Shown here piece after piece: positions 7,334-16,308 of a stretch of DNA of 55,394 nucleotides. Where the stretch lies: positions 1 through 55,394 of the forward strand of contig JAFIGC010000022.1 of the NCBI GenBank assembly GCA_020831635.1, given 5' to 3'. Origin of the DNA: Verrucomicrobiota bacterium (GTDB lineage: Bacteria; Verrucomicrobiota; Kiritimatiellia; SS1-B-03-39; UBA6053). Below the pieces are notes generated by a model. That model did not search any database. It saw only the letters and a program-made list of their open reading frames with translations, and was not told the DNA's origin. A program made the translations under genes and the position numbers. Positions within the stretch are counted from its first letter, which is position 1, and the number at the start of each line of letters is the position of its first letter.

Positions 7334-9123
7334 GTTTCGGAAACCTTTTTCCGCGCCAACTCCAATGTCTGGGTCGGGAAGGCGAACTCGATGCCATGCT
7401 CATTGAAGCTTTCCAAAATCGCTTGGTTGACCAGGGAGCAATGTTCCAAATAGGTGAACCAGCCCCGCTCGTGGTTCCGTTGCATCTCGACGCCGGTCTC
7501 CCCGATGAAATACCAGTAGTACACCTTGAGATTCAGATAATAATCGCCGAATCGGCTAAAGGTCACGGAGGCGGGCCTCTCCTCGAGGTTGAATCGGCCC
7601 TCCTTCGCCAAATCGTCCCGCGTCAACAGCCCTTTGAGTATCTCGATCGCCTTCGTCACCATCTCCGGAGGGGTTCCATATGGCAGGGCGATGTCGAAAT
7701 CACGCCGGAGAAACCGGCGCATGCTCAGGTTCTGCACCTCGTTGGACACGAATTGCATGTTCGGAACGATCAGCATTTCGCCCGAGATCAGCCGCAGGTA
7801 CGTGGCCTGCATCCCCACGTCCTTCACTTCCCCGAGATTGCCCTTGATGGTGATCCAATCCCCCACCACAAAGGGGCGGTTGGTGAAAATGGTGATCGCG
7901 CCGAAGAGATTCTGGGCGCTTTCTTTGCCCGCCAGCGACACGGCCAGGCCGATGATGCCCAAACCGGTGATCAGGGCGCCTATATTCAGGGAGAAGACGT
8001 TCTCCAGCAGAAAAACCGCCAGAAAGGTATACAGGAGGGTGTTCACCACGCGGTGCACGATGGTAACGGTCATCGCCCCGTACTCGTCGTTATCCTGCAT
8101 CACCCGGTTTTTCACCAGCGCGGACACCAGGTTGGTGACGCCCAGAATGGCCCACAACACCGCGATCAGGAGAATGCCCTGGATGATCTCCCAATAGATA
8201 TTGGAAAAAATTTGGGAAAAGTGTACGAAACTCCCGCCGAAAATGAACAGCATCGTCCCGGACAGAATCCCCATCGAGGTACCGATGCTGCGGATAATGA
8301 CCCCCACGACGGGTCGGGTGTGGGCCTCCAGCCGGTCCCCCGCCCGAACAAACAGTCGTTTCACCAGGTTGCCCAACATGAAACCGCCCACCAGACTCAG
8401 CCCCAGAATCACCCACCCCCACCACGGCGATTTGTCGACCATCGGCTGGAAAACGCTTTTCAACAGATCCTCATGCGCTTGCGACGGATACACCGGCGGA
8501 AGGGCACGCATCGAATCCAGCAGGGCCGGGGCCTGCTCAAGCGTCTCCCTGGAAAATATCCACCGTTCGCTTTCCGTCTCGTAAATAAGATGAATCTCCC
8601 CCTCCGGCGCCTGGCCGAGGCGCTCCCAGACCCATTGGTGGTCCACGGCGTAGGGAAATACCTCGAAGTCCCGAATGGTGCTTTTCGCTGAGGTGGAGGT
8701 ATCGGGAAAATACACCGGGCTTAGCGGCGCCAACCGATCCAAGACCCCTTTCAATGCGAGCACTTCGGGACTGTCGTGCGTGAATCCATCCGGAAGCGTC
8801 TGGTTGACCCGTTCATATTCCGTGCTCCCCTTGCGCAGGATCGCGTCCATGCCGTTGATGAACGTGAAAAGCGTGTGGCGGGGGCTGTCGTTGGAATCCC
8901 AATCTTGCTCCTCGGAGGTGTCAACGCCCATCGTGTCCCGCAGCGTCCCCGTGACCATCCGTCCAATCGAGGACAGCACATCCATGACCCCGGGCTCATC
9001 TTTTTGGGCCAGGGCGTTCTTCGAAACGGATTGTCCGGGCAAGGGGGACTGTGCGGCCACCGTCCCCGCCGCGAGAAAGGAAAACCACAACAGGAAAAAT
9101 GGAAGTCGAAAAGTGTGGTTCAT
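7330..9123 (-). CDS. MscS-family mechanosensitive ion channel
   Basis: A 597-residue inner-membrane channel that opens under membrane tension to release solutes. From the start at 9123: signal peptide (1-25), periplasmic domain to about 225, transmembrane helices near 235-258, 271-297, 315-337, then the pore region 359-400 with the Gly/Ala-rich GLGIIGLAVSLAGKESAQN helix, and the cytoplasmic beta domain from about 411 (RPFVVGDWITI, GEVKDVGMQAT, VPNMQFVSNEVQN). The frame continues upstream to 9210, but ATG 9123 begins the signal peptide. The long N-terminal extension makes it larger than E. coli MscS. Its stop overlaps the 3' end of the antitoxin remnant. Confidence 0.92.
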   Translation of the reverse strand: MNHTFRLPFFLLWFSFLAAGTVAAQSPLPGQSVSKNALAQKDEPGVMDVLSSIGRMVTGTLRDTMGVDTSEEQDWDSNDSPRHTLFTFINGMDAILRKGSTEYERVNQTLPDGFTHDSPEVLALKGVLDRLAPLSPVYFPDTSTSAKSTIRDFEVFPYAVDHQWVWERLGQAPEGEIHLIYETESERWIFSRETLEQAPALLDSMRALPPVYPSQAHEDLLKSVFQPMVDKSPWWGWVILGLSLVGGFMLGNLVKRLFVRAGDRLEAHTRPVVGVIIRSIGTSMGILSGTMLFIFGGSFVHFSQIFSNIYWEIIQGILLIAVLWAILGVTNLVSALVKNRVMQDNDEYGAMTVTIVHRVVNTLLYTFLAVFLLENVFSLNIGALITGLGIIGLAVSLAGKESAQNLFGAITIFTNRPFVVGDWITIKGNLGEVKDVGMQATYLRLISGEMLIVPNMQFVSNEVQNLSMRRFLRRDFDIALPYGTPPEMVTKAIEILKGLLTRDDLAKEGRFNLEERPASVTFSRFGDYYLNLKVYYWYFIGETGVEMQRNHERGWFTYLEHCSLVNQAILESFNEHGIEFAFPTQTLELARKKVSET

Positions 9124-9314
9124 TCGGGGGAGGTGCTCGGCCGGGGCCAATGGGTGGAGATCTTCGCATCGTACCGATGGGTTCGGCGCAGGCATGGGAC
9201 CTTGGGGCAATCACATTCGTTCATGGAGGATCATTCGTCAAGGATCCATCGCAGTCTAATTTGGCAGCGAAACCGGGCAACAATCCATTACAGGAAAAAT
9301 ATTTCATTTTTCTA

Positions 9315-9343
9315 TTGATTGCTTTGCGGCGTAAAGTATAAAT
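9315..9343 (+). promoter_or_regulatory. Sigma-70-type promoter
   Basis: TTGATT at 9315-9320 and TATAAA at 9337-9342 are separated by 16 bp. It points toward the membrane-protein gene that starts at 9446 (or 9408). The rest of the 322-bp divergent region between the channel gene and this gene shows no other clear element. Confidence 0.55.
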
Positions 9344-9445
9344 AAGCCAGTGAATGAGCAGCGAGATAAACTCGGAAAGCCCAATCTAGAATTTCACTGC
9401 CAAATCCATGCCTGAGAATCAACCCCAAAGCCTGAAAAAAACGCC

Positions 9446-10087
9446 TTGACCCTCATCCCTCTTCATGACGCGCTGGACACCGTCCGACACCTCAAGCGTT
9501 CGCTGCTCGACAAGCAGCGTTTCAAAGGCTGGTCCGGCCCCACCCGCATTCTTTCCGGCACCTTGGCCATTCTCATGGCCTTCGCCTTGGAACTCCAATG
9601 GATTCCCCCCACCTACAAAGCCCATATTCTCGCCTGGGGCGGCGTATTCCTCGCGGCCATGCTTTTGAATATGGGCGCATTGGTCCATTGGTTTTGGAAC
9701 GACGAACTCATTCATCGCGACGTCAGGCGCCTGGCTCCCATGCTGGATGTCATGCCCCCCCTGTTCGTGGGGGCGGTCTTTACACTGGTCTTGATTCTCG
9801 GACGCGAATTCGACCTCCTCTTCGGGGTCTGGATGAGCATGTTCGGGCTCACCAACCTGGCCTCCCGCTACGTGCTGCCGGGTAGCATCTCCCTGGTGGG
9901 GGTCTTTTACATCATTGCCGGCGCGATCTGCCTGCTCATGCCGGGCATCACCTTTCTCAATCCCTGGGCCATGGGACTGGTGTTTTTTGCCGGAGAATGG
10001 TCCGGGGGACTGATTTTGTATTTGGACGAACGCCGTTACGCCGCCTATCAACGCATGTGGCAACAGGATGAAAAGGAAAACCCATGA
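9446..10087 (+). CDS. Polytopic membrane protein of unknown function
   Basis: A 213-residue protein with a short cytoplasmic N terminus and about five or six hydrophobic helices (for example residues 36-50, 60-80, 105-123, 145-165), ending in a charged tail. I do not recognise the family. It is coupled by an ATGA overlap to a winged-helix regulator, an arrangement typical of membrane proteins controlled by or controlling that regulator. The start is uncertain: TTG 9446 is the first start in frame, while a better ATG at 9408 lies in another frame, which stops at 9447-9449 after a run of seven A. A -1 shift on the A run would join the two. Confidence 0.7.
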   Translation: MTLIPLHDALDTVRHLKRSLLDKQRFKGWSGPTRILSGTLAILMAFALELQWIPPTYKAHILAWGGVFLAAMLLNMGALVHWFWNDELIHRDVRRLAPMLDVMPPLFVGAVFTLVLILGREFDLLFGVWMSMFGLTNLASRYVLPGSISLVGVFYIIAGAICLLMPGITFLNPWAMGLVFFAGEWSGGLILYLDERRYAAYQRMWQQDEKENP

Positions 10088-10470
10088 TGAACATACACGA
10101 AAAGCCCCTGTGGAGTGATTTGGAAAAAAAATTCCATGAACCCGCGCGCCTGGCCTTGGTCACCACCCTTTGCGAACGTCCGGCCGGTCTCGGTTTTCAG
10201 GACCTCAAAACCAGATGCGGCATGACCGACGGCAACCTCAGCCGCCACCTCAAAGTGCTGGAAGAAGGCGGCGTGGTTCAACAACAAAAAGCCGGACGCG
10301 GACGTCGCGCCCGCACCCTCGTGACCCTCACCCCCGATGGACGCGAGGCATTTCTGGAATATCTGCAGGCCTTGGAGCGGGTATTGCACGGCGCATTGGA
10401 CGCCCTGGAACCCGCCCGGACCGGTCGCGCGGCCCGTGAGGTCCTCGCCAATCTCGCAACCGCATCATAA
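10084..10470 (+). CDS. Winged helix-turn-helix transcriptional regulator
   Basis: The 128-residue protein carries a MarR/ArsR-like winged helix: EPARLALVTTLCERP, recognition helix MTDGNLSRHLKVLEE, wing GRGRRARTLVTLTPDGRE, then an amphipathic dimerisation helix. Proteins of this type (similar to the HTH_27 group) are dimeric repressors. It starts inside the stop codon of the membrane-protein gene and probably regulates that pair. Its ligand is unknown. Confidence 0.85.
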   Translation: MMNIHEKPLWSDLEKKFHEPARLALVTTLCERPAGLGFQDLKTRCGMTDGNLSRHLKVLEEGGVVQQQKAGRGRRARTLVTLTPDGREAFLEYLQALERVLHGALDALEPARTGRAAREVLANLATAS

Positions 10471-10524
10471 GTCACCATTGCATTTCGACTTTCCCCCTCT
10501 ATATTTCAGCATAAAGTGAAAATT

Positions 10525-11751
10525 ATGAAAACCGGCATTGAATCCATCAGCATGTACATCCCGCGTTTTGGTCTGGACCTCAGAGATCTGGCCAAAGCCC
10601 GAAACGTGGATGTTTCCAAATTCACCCGCGGCATCGGCCAAGAATTCATGGCCGTGCCCGCGCCCGACGAGGATGTGGTGACCCTGGGGGCCAACGCGGC
10701 CCTGCAGGCGCTGGAGGGCGTGGATCGCTCGGCGATTCGCACCGTGATTTTCGCCACCGAGTCGGGCATCGACCAATCCAAGGCCGCCGCCATCTACGTG
10801 CACAAGTTGTTGGACCTCCCGCAAAACTGCCGCACCGTGGAAATGAAACAGGCCTGTTGCAGCAGCACCTCGGCCCTGCACTTCGCCTTGGCCACCGTGG
10901 CCTTGCACCCCGAACAAAAGGTCCTGCTCGTGGCCTCGGACATTGCCCGCTACGGGCTGGGGTCCCCCGGAGAACCCACCCAAGGCGGCGGCGCCGTGGC
11001 CATGGTCATTTCCGCCCAACCCAAAATCATGGCCATGGGCCCCAATGTCGGCTATTACACCGAAGATGTCATGGACTTCTGGCGTCCGAATTACATGGAC
11101 GAAGCCATGGTGGACGGCAAATACTCCATCAAGGTTTATCTCCATGCCCTCGAAGAAACTTGGAAAGATTATCAGGCGCAGGGGCAAACCGAATTCGCCA
11201 GCTTCGAGCATTTTTGCTATCACCTCCCCTTCTCCCGCATGGGACTCAAAGCCCATTTGCATTTGGCCCGGCTTGAAAAATCCGGACTTTCCGCAAGCGC
11301 CCTACAGGCTCAGGTAGAACCCTCCCTGGCCTATAACCGCCGCATCGGAAACGCCTACACGGCATCTCTTTACGTGGGATTGCTATCCCTGCTGGAAACC
11401 CATCCCGAATCGCTCGAAGGCAACCGGGTGGGATTCTTCAGCTACGGCAGTGGATGCATGGGCGCGTTTTTCGGCGGCACCATCCTTCCCGGATACCGAA
11501 AGGCCCTCCCCACCCGCATACACCGGGAATTATTGACCAATCGTCAGCGGCTCACCCTGGAAGAGTATGAGGAATTCTACAACCATGCCCTGCCCCGGGA
11601 TGGACAGTGCTATCGGACCGACCGACACCGCACCGGCGCCTTCCGACTCGCCGGCCTCGAAAACCACCAACGGATCTACGAAAAAGTGCCGCAGGTAAAA
11701 ATCCTCGCCGCCGATGCCGCCAACGCCTGCGCCGCAGCGCCGGTGATGTAA
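10525..11751 (+). CDS. mvaS: Hydroxymethylglutaryl-CoA synthase
   Basis: A 408-residue thiolase-fold enzyme that condenses acetyl-CoA with acetoacetyl-CoA to HMG-CoA, the second step of the mevalonate pathway. Catalytic residues are Glu79 (ATESGID), Cys111 (MKQACCSS) and His233 (CYHLPF); these match the numbering of the well-studied Staphylococcus MvaS. GNAYTASLYVGL is the conserved C-terminal motif. ATG 10525 is preferred over GTG 10516 because homology begins at MKTGIESI. HMG-CoA reductase is encoded 39 kb away on the same strand. The next gene is convergent, 3 bp away. Confidence 0.93.
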   Translation: MKTGIESISMYIPRFGLDLRDLAKARNVDVSKFTRGIGQEFMAVPAPDEDVVTLGANAALQALEGVDRSAIRTVIFATESGIDQSKAAAIYVHKLLDLPQNCRTVEMKQACCSSTSALHFALATVALHPEQKVLLVASDIARYGLGSPGEPTQGGGAVAMVISAQPKIMAMGPNVGYYTEDVMDFWRPNYMDEAMVDGKYSIKVYLHALEETWKDYQAQGQTEFASFEHFCYHLPFSRMGLKAHLHLARLEKSGLSASALQAQVEPSLAYNRRIGNAYTASLYVGLLSLLETHPESLEGNRVGFFSYGSGCMGAFFGGTILPGYRKALPTRIHRELLTNRQRLTLEEYEEFYNHALPRDGQCYRTDRHRTGAFRLAGLENHQRIYEKVPQVKILAADAANACAAAPVM

Positions 11752-11754
11752 AGG

Positions 11755-12792
11755 TTACCGATCCCGCCAAAACAGAATGTCGATGCCCATTCGGAGGGTG
11801 TATTCCTCCCGCCAATCGTTTTCCGCTTTCCATTCCACCTCTGGCAAGACTTCCAGATAAAGGTAATCCCGTCGAAAAAGCGGACGGCGATACACGAAAC
11901 CCACACGGTAATTGGTCATGGCATGTCCTCCATCGTACCGGCCGCGTACCCGGGTGTGAAACCCGAGACCATGATCCATGTCCCGCCGCCCCACGAAGCG
12001 CCCTTCGTGTCCTTCCTCCATCAGATCCGCGACAAAGGCGATCATCAAGGCGTCTTGCCACTCGGCGCCCACCGTGGCTTCCGACCATCGAACCGAAGAA
12101 TGATGCCCCAACATCCATTTGCGGGCCAGCCACATGTGTTGGGACAACGAGGTGATTTCCCCGAAGCCCTCGTCGGTTTCATAGAAAACCCGCTGGGCCA
12201 AGTTCCATTGCACCGGGTCGTGCGCCCACGTATACCGGGCCGTGGCCCGGACAAACAAGACCGGTGGCAGCTTCAAACGTCCCCCCACATCCACATCCAG
12301 CCAATTTCCCACCCGCCGCAGCGCAAGTCGGGTGCTCCCCTCGTCGGGATCCGCTCCGCTGCTGGGAAAATCCTGCAAATCCTCCGACAAAAATTCGAGG
12401 CGAAAGCGATCCCGCAGACCCGGCAAACGCACGGAAGCACTGATGCTCATGTCGGGTCGGGGACGTTCCGGCTGCTCCAAATCGGTGACGTTGAAAATGC
12501 TCAGACGAAAACGGGAGCGAGGATCCTCGCGTTGAGTGAGACCGGGACCATAAAACATGGAATCCAACCACACCAACCGGTTGTACAAGGCCTCGGTCGT
12601 CCATTGCTGCGGCTCGTCCAACCAAAACTTTCCGTTTTCTTTCTTTGCAGACGACGACGCATTGGACTGCTCGGCTTCCGCCTCGGGCGAATCGGGGTCT
12701 TCCGAGGGCGTATCCGCCTCGGACGATTCTCCGAAACACAAACCACACAACCAAAGTCCCGCGACCAAAGGCGCACACCGCCAAATGGTCAT
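11755..12792 (-). CDS. Predicted outer-membrane beta-barrel protein, coupled to pyruvate kinase
   Basis: The 345-residue product has a signal peptide (about 1-22, ending CFGES), an acidic low-complexity linker (about 25-50, rich in Glu, Asp, Ser), then repeated amphipathic strands with aromatic girdles (for example RFRLSIFNV, LFVRATARYTW, YRVGFVYRRP). Its last residues LFWRDR end with no classical terminal Phe. I do not recognise the family. Its ATG overlaps the pyruvate kinase stop (ATGA), so it is translated from the pyk transcript, an unusual partnership of an outer-membrane protein with a glycolytic enzyme. Confidence 0.65.
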   Translation of the reverse strand: MTIWRCAPLVAGLWLCGLCFGESSEADTPSEDPDSPEAEAEQSNASSSAKKENGKFWLDEPQQWTTEALYNRLVWLDSMFYGPGLTQREDPRSRFRLSIFNVTDLEQPERPRPDMSISASVRLPGLRDRFRLEFLSEDLQDFPSSGADPDEGSTRLALRRVGNWLDVDVGGRLKLPPVLFVRATARYTWAHDPVQWNLAQRVFYETDEGFGEITSLSQHMWLARKWMLGHHSSVRWSEATVGAEWQDALMIAFVADLMEEGHEGRFVGRRDMDHGLGFHTRVRGRYDGGHAMTNYRVGFVYRRPLFRRDYLYLEVLPEVEWKAENDWREEYTLRMGIDILFWRDR

Positions 12793-14210
12793 CCCTCCAC
12801 GGTCTCCATGAGGATGGTGTCCACGAAATGACCGTTGATCATCACTTCGGTCACCGCCACCACCGTATCCCCCGGAGACAGTTGGTTTCGTTCTTTCAAC
12901 TTGGCCACCGCCCGGCTCACGTTTTGCTCGGGATCGTGTCCGGTTTCCAAATAGGACGGCTGAATCCCCCAATACAGGGGCAATTGATTCAACAGGGTTT
13001 CATCGCTGGAAAAGGCAAAAATCGGCGTGGACACCTGGCGCAACCAAGCCGCGTTCCGGGCAATCACCCCGGTGTTCGTGAACACAATCAAGGCGTCCGC
13101 ATTGCATTCGGACGCCAATACCGCCGCCGACTTCACCAGCTTGGCGTATTTGCTGGCCATCACCGCGCAGTCATAATAGCCCGCGCCCCCGCTTTGTTCG
13201 ATGCGGGCGGCAATGCGATTCATGATTTCCACGCATTTCAATGGATATCGCCCCACGCTGGTTTCACCGCTCAACATAATCGCATCCGCCTGCTCGTACA
13301 CCGCATTGGCCGTGTCGGTAATCTCCGCCCGCGTCGGCGAGGGATTCTCAATCATCGACTCCAACATGTGCGTGGCCACGATCACCGGCTTGCCCATCAG
13401 CGCGCAACGCTTCACGATCCGCCGCTGGATAATCGGCAACTCCTCGTAGGGACACTCGATGCCCAAATCGCCGCGGGCCACCATCACCCCGTCCGCGATA
13501 TCAATGATCTGGTCCAAATTGCGCACCCCTTCCTGATCCTCCAGCTTGGCGATCACCTTTTGCGGGGCATTGTGGTAATCCAAGATCGACTTCAGACGCA
13601 GCACGTCCTCCGGCTCGCGAACAAAGGACATGGCAAACCAGTCCACCCCGAGTTCCACCCCCAGTTTGATGTCCTCCTTGTCCTGTTGGGTCAGCGAAGG
13701 CAGATTCACCCGCACCCCCGGCAGATTCACATGGCGGCGGCTCCCCAGCGTCCCCGGGGTCAACACGTCACACACCAGTTGATTGTGTTTTTTCTGCAAG
13801 ACCTTCAATTCAATGGTGCCATTGTCGATCAACACCACGTCCCCCACGCGAATGTCCTCGACCAGTTGATCGTAATTCACGTCCACGCTGACCTCTTCCT
13901 CGGATTTTTCCCCGCGCACGGTGACCCCAATCCGCTGTCCGGCGACGAGGTTGAGATTCTGCGACACTTCCCCGGTGCGAATTTCCGGTCCCCGCGAATC
14001 CATCATAATTGACGTGCGGGTAATGAGTTCCGAGCTGATTTTGCGAATGTCGCGCACCGCGTTGCGCACCTGCTCGTGTTGAGCATGGGACATGTTGATC
14101 CGGAAAATATTGACCCCCGCGAGAATCATGGCCCGGATCATTTCCGGAGATTCGGTGGCGGGACCCAAAGTGGCGATAATTTTGGTGCGGCGGGTATAGG
14201 GACGGGACAT
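12789..14210 (-). CDS. pyk: Pyruvate kinase
   Basis: A 473-residue cytoplasmic enzyme that converts phosphoenolpyruvate and ADP to pyruvate and ATP. Signatures are RRTKIIATLGPA at the N terminus, MMDSRGPEIRTG, the catalytic Lys region KLEDQEGVRNLDQI, ARGDLGIECPYEELP and the K+/allosteric C-terminal domain (ADALIVFTNTGVIAR). Length is normal for the bacterial family. The frame extends upstream to 14516, but that part overlaps the divergent Nudix gene; ATG 14210 begins the conserved fold. Confidence 0.95.
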   Translation of the reverse strand: MSRPYTRRTKIIATLGPATESPEMIRAMILAGVNIFRINMSHAQHEQVRNAVRDIRKISSELITRTSIMMDSRGPEIRTGEVSQNLNLVAGQRIGVTVRGEKSEEEVSVDVNYDQLVEDIRVGDVVLIDNGTIELKVLQKKHNQLVCDVLTPGTLGSRRHVNLPGVRVNLPSLTQQDKEDIKLGVELGVDWFAMSFVREPEDVLRLKSILDYHNAPQKVIAKLEDQEGVRNLDQIIDIADGVMVARGDLGIECPYEELPIIQRRIVKRCALMGKPVIVATHMLESMIENPSPTRAEITDTANAVYEQADAIMLSGETSVGRYPLKCVEIMNRIAARIEQSGGAGYYDCAVMASKYAKLVKSAAVLASECNADALIVFTNTGVIARNAAWLRQVSTPIFAFSSDETLLNQLPLYWGIQPSYLETGHDPEQNVSRAVAKLKERNQLSPGDTVVAVTEVMINGHFVDTILMETVEG

Positions 14211-14255
14211 GGGATTTCTTTTCAAAAGGTTTTGATTGCAATATCGAAGTTTCCC

Positions 14256-14792
14256 ATGATTTATGGAAAGATGACCACATATCAAGCACATCCTGAATTT
14301 GAAGACATTCCCTGGCACGACTGGCGACCCAAAGACCAGGCCACCCTCTGTTTTGTGATCCGGGACGGGCAGATCCTGCTCATCGAGAAAAAGCGCGGAC
14401 TCGGACAAGGCAAAATCAACGGACCCGGCGGACGATTTGAGCCCGGAGAAACCGCCCTGCAATGCGCCATCCGAGAAACCGAGGAGGAACTCTGCGTCAC
14501 CCCCACCGGCCTGCAAAACCGGGGTCTACTCCGATTTCAATTCAAAGACGGCTACAGTTTGGAAGCCCACATCTTCAGCGCCACCGACTGCATGGGCGAG
14601 GCCATGGAAACCGAGGAAGCCGTCCCCCGTTGGACCCCCATCGACCACATCCCCTACGACCGCATGTGGGCCGACGACATTCTCTGGCTCCCCCACATGC
14701 TCGCCGGACGGAATATTCAAGGCGATTTTCTCTTTGATGACGATGCCATGCTCGGCTATCGCCTTCACGTGGCGGAAACCAGTACATTGTAA
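14256..14792 (+). CDS. Nudix hydrolase (MutT/MTH1-like, possible 8-oxo-dGTPase)
   Basis: A 178-residue Nudix hydrolase. The N terminus of the fold reads ATLCFVIRDGQILLIEKKRG and GKINGPGGRFEPGE, close to MTH1-type purine triphosphatases that clean oxidised nucleotides. The Nudix box is G-x5-E-x7-RETEEELC: the usual Gly of the REUxEExGU motif is Cys. That position is outside the metal-binding Glu residues, so activity is likely kept. ATG 14256 and 14271 are both possible starts. Divergent from pyk with 45-60 bp between. Confidence 0.85.
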   Translation: MIYGKMTTYQAHPEFEDIPWHDWRPKDQATLCFVIRDGQILLIEKKRGLGQGKINGPGGRFEPGETALQCAIRETEEELCVTPTGLQNRGLLRFQFKDGYSLEAHIFSATDCMGEAMETEEAVPRWTPIDHIPYDRMWADDILWLPHMLAGRNIQGDFLFDDDAMLGYRLHVAETSTL

Positions 14793-15132
14793 ACCATAAA
14801 TCCTCGCATAGGACCCTGAGTTTCCGAGTGGCGTTGTGCCCCAGAAAAACATAACGTGATGGATCGCATCGTTGTTCTATTTTGGGGTGCAAATCCGCCG
14901 GAAGATCAGGGCCCGCAGGGTTGGCAATCCTTGAAAATATCCCCATATAATAAAAAAATCATGAACGGCCTTCCCTGAACTTTGGCCTCTTTTGGCGCTG
15001 GAAATGTATTGTGTATCTTAATGGTTATACGCTGAAAAGGCTTTTAGATTCTCGAAAAGTCGATGTTCTGTTTGCGTTGGGTTGGCGACGCGAAGCGGCT
15101 TCGCCGGCGATTATGCTCCGCATTCCGCACGC
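14793..15132. other. Intergenic stretch without a gene
   Basis: About 340 bp with no supported gene. It contains an AT-rich part (14930-15060) and, at 15087-15108, a fragment of the dispersed hairpin repeat (GACGCGAAGCGGCTTCGCC) followed by CTCCGCATTCCGCAC, the tandem-like tail seen at other copies. Confidence 0.6.
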
Positions 15133-15165
15133 AAAAAAACCGCTTCCTAAGTTCGGAAGCGGTTT
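15133..15165 (-). terminator. Rho-independent terminator of the PEP-CTERM gene
   Basis: On the minus strand the perfect 11-bp stem AAACCGCTTCC / GGAAGCGGTTT with a 7-nt loop is followed by a T run (15133-15139 read as T). It lies 32 bp after the stop of the gene at 15197-16009. Confidence 0.85.
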
Positions 15166-15196
15166 ATTGTGGTTTTCCGATCTTCGGAACGGTTAC

Positions 15197-16009
15197 TTAT
15201 TTGCGCCGCCGAAACAGCAGTAGCGTCCCTAACGCAAGCCCCAGCAGCATCAGGGTGCCGGGCTCGGGGATGGCGACGATACCGAGGTCGTCGGCGTTCA
15301 GGGTGAAATTACCGCCAGCGGTTCGGGCAAAGGAAATCCCGGTAATGCCTTGACCCGCGGGCGCGGTGAAGCCGAGGAAGGTGTCTTCGGGAGGATTCAG
15401 CAGGTCGGACGGGGTACCATAGTTCCCCAACCCCACGATGGAGTAGCTGGCGGTGGTTAGGTCCGAGAAGGTGGCGGTCACCGTTCCCGTCCATAAACGA
15501 TCATCCCTCGCAATCATGGTGATGCCCACCTGGCTGACTTTGTACCCCGGCAGGGGATTTCCCAAGGCATCAGAGAAAGAGCCAAAGGTAATGGAGGCCG
15601 TGCCGTCGCTGGGCCCATTCAGTCGGGTCGTGCCGCTGATTGGAATGCGCCCGTTGTTATTGTTGCTTTCCAATCCACCCCAGCCCGTAAACGTCGGTGT
15701 CATCCGCAAAGATCCGTCGACGCCGAAATGCGCCTGCTGCCCGAGACTTCCCGACTCAAAATCAATCACCCCGCCCATGTTGTTGGCAAAGGCGTCGGCG
15801 ACATTCGTGGTGAATTCGGCCACGCCGATGGCACCCGTGGGTTGTGCAGTGATGATTGTACCTGGGTTGAGGATATCATTGTCCACTCGGTTCGCTTGCG
15901 TCGCGGGGTCATACACGCCGACGGTCAGCATCTGCGCGTAAGTCAGCGAACTGCCCAGGGCGCAGAGGCCGAGGAGGGCGATTCGGGTTTTTGTTTTGTG
16001 TGTCTTCAT
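15197..16009 (-). CDS. Secreted PEP-CTERM sorting-domain protein
   Basis: The 270-residue protein has a signal peptide (about 1-26, ending LTYAQ) and ends with IPEPGT, a hydrophobic helix and FRRRK, the PEP-CTERM tag handled by exosortase in bacteria that make extracellular polysaccharide. The middle is a beta-rich domain of the kind common in these proteins (DFESG, DGTASITFGSF, FTLNADDLGI). The start at 16009 has AAGGAA at good distance; upstream starts lie in the leader. Upstream it shares a 22-bp-period direct repeat with the beta-propeller gene at 22936. Function beyond surface display is unknown. Confidence 0.85.
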   Translation of the reverse strand: MKTHKTKTRIALLGLCALGSSLTYAQMLTVGVYDPATQANRVDNDILNPGTIITAQPTGAIGVAEFTTNVADAFANNMGGVIDFESGSLGQQAHFGVDGSLRMTPTFTGWGGLESNNNNGRIPISGTTRLNGPSDGTASITFGSFSDALGNPLPGYKVSQVGITMIARDDRLWTGTVTATFSDLTTASYSIVGLGNYGTPSDLLNPPEDTFLGFTAPAGQGITGISFARTAGGNFTLNADDLGIVAIPEPGTLMLLGLALGTLLLFRRRK

Positions 16010-16093
16010 GGCGGGTTCCTTGTGGGACTTGGGGTTGCAGAACAGGTTTATCAGGTTTGACATGTTCGCACGTTACAAGAAGAAGGGGATGAA

Positions 16094-16131
16094 GTATTTC
16101 ATTTTTGCGTAAAGAAAATTTTCTGTTTGCG
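16094..16131 (-). promoter_or_regulatory. Putative AraC/XylR-type operator (direct repeat, 22-bp period)
   Basis: Read on the minus strand, CGCAAA occurs at 16131-16126 and again at 16109-16104, exactly 22 bp apart, followed by ATGAAATAC (16102-16094). The same arrangement occurs before the gene at 22936. Direct half-sites two helical turns apart are typical for AraC-family regulators, two of which are encoded nearby. Confidence 0.55.
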
Positions 16132-16141
16132 GTGAATATGC

Positions 16142-16296
16142 GACGCGCAGCGTCTTTGGAGTGCGTGTAGCGAGCTCCGCGAAGCTACCGCTTTGCAGAG
16201 GATATGCTGGAGGCCAAGCCGGTTTTTTTGGCGGCGGTGGTAAAAGCGGTAGCTTCGTTGCACTCGCTACGCGCACTCCAAAGCGGCTTCGCCGCG
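16142..16296. repeat. Dispersed two-hairpin repeat, head-to-head pair
   Basis: A sense copy (16142-16194) begins with hairpin GACGCgcaGCGTC, then TTTGGAGTGCG and a second hairpin GTAGC/GCTAC followed by CGCTTT. An inverted copy lies at 16243-16296. The spacer contains GGCCAAGCCGGTTTTTTTGG, similar to the spacer of the pair at 22633-22786. In the sense copy the loop of hairpin 2 differs from the other copies while its stem is kept. The pair lies just after the stop of the regulator gene at 16309. Confidence 0.85.
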
Positions 16297-16308
16297 CCCC
16301 CGGTGCGT

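Noticed and set aside
12645-14012. 455-codon plus-strand frame opposite pyruvate kinase
   Set aside because: It is antisense to strong pyruvate kinase motifs and His/Arg-rich without a recognisable fold.
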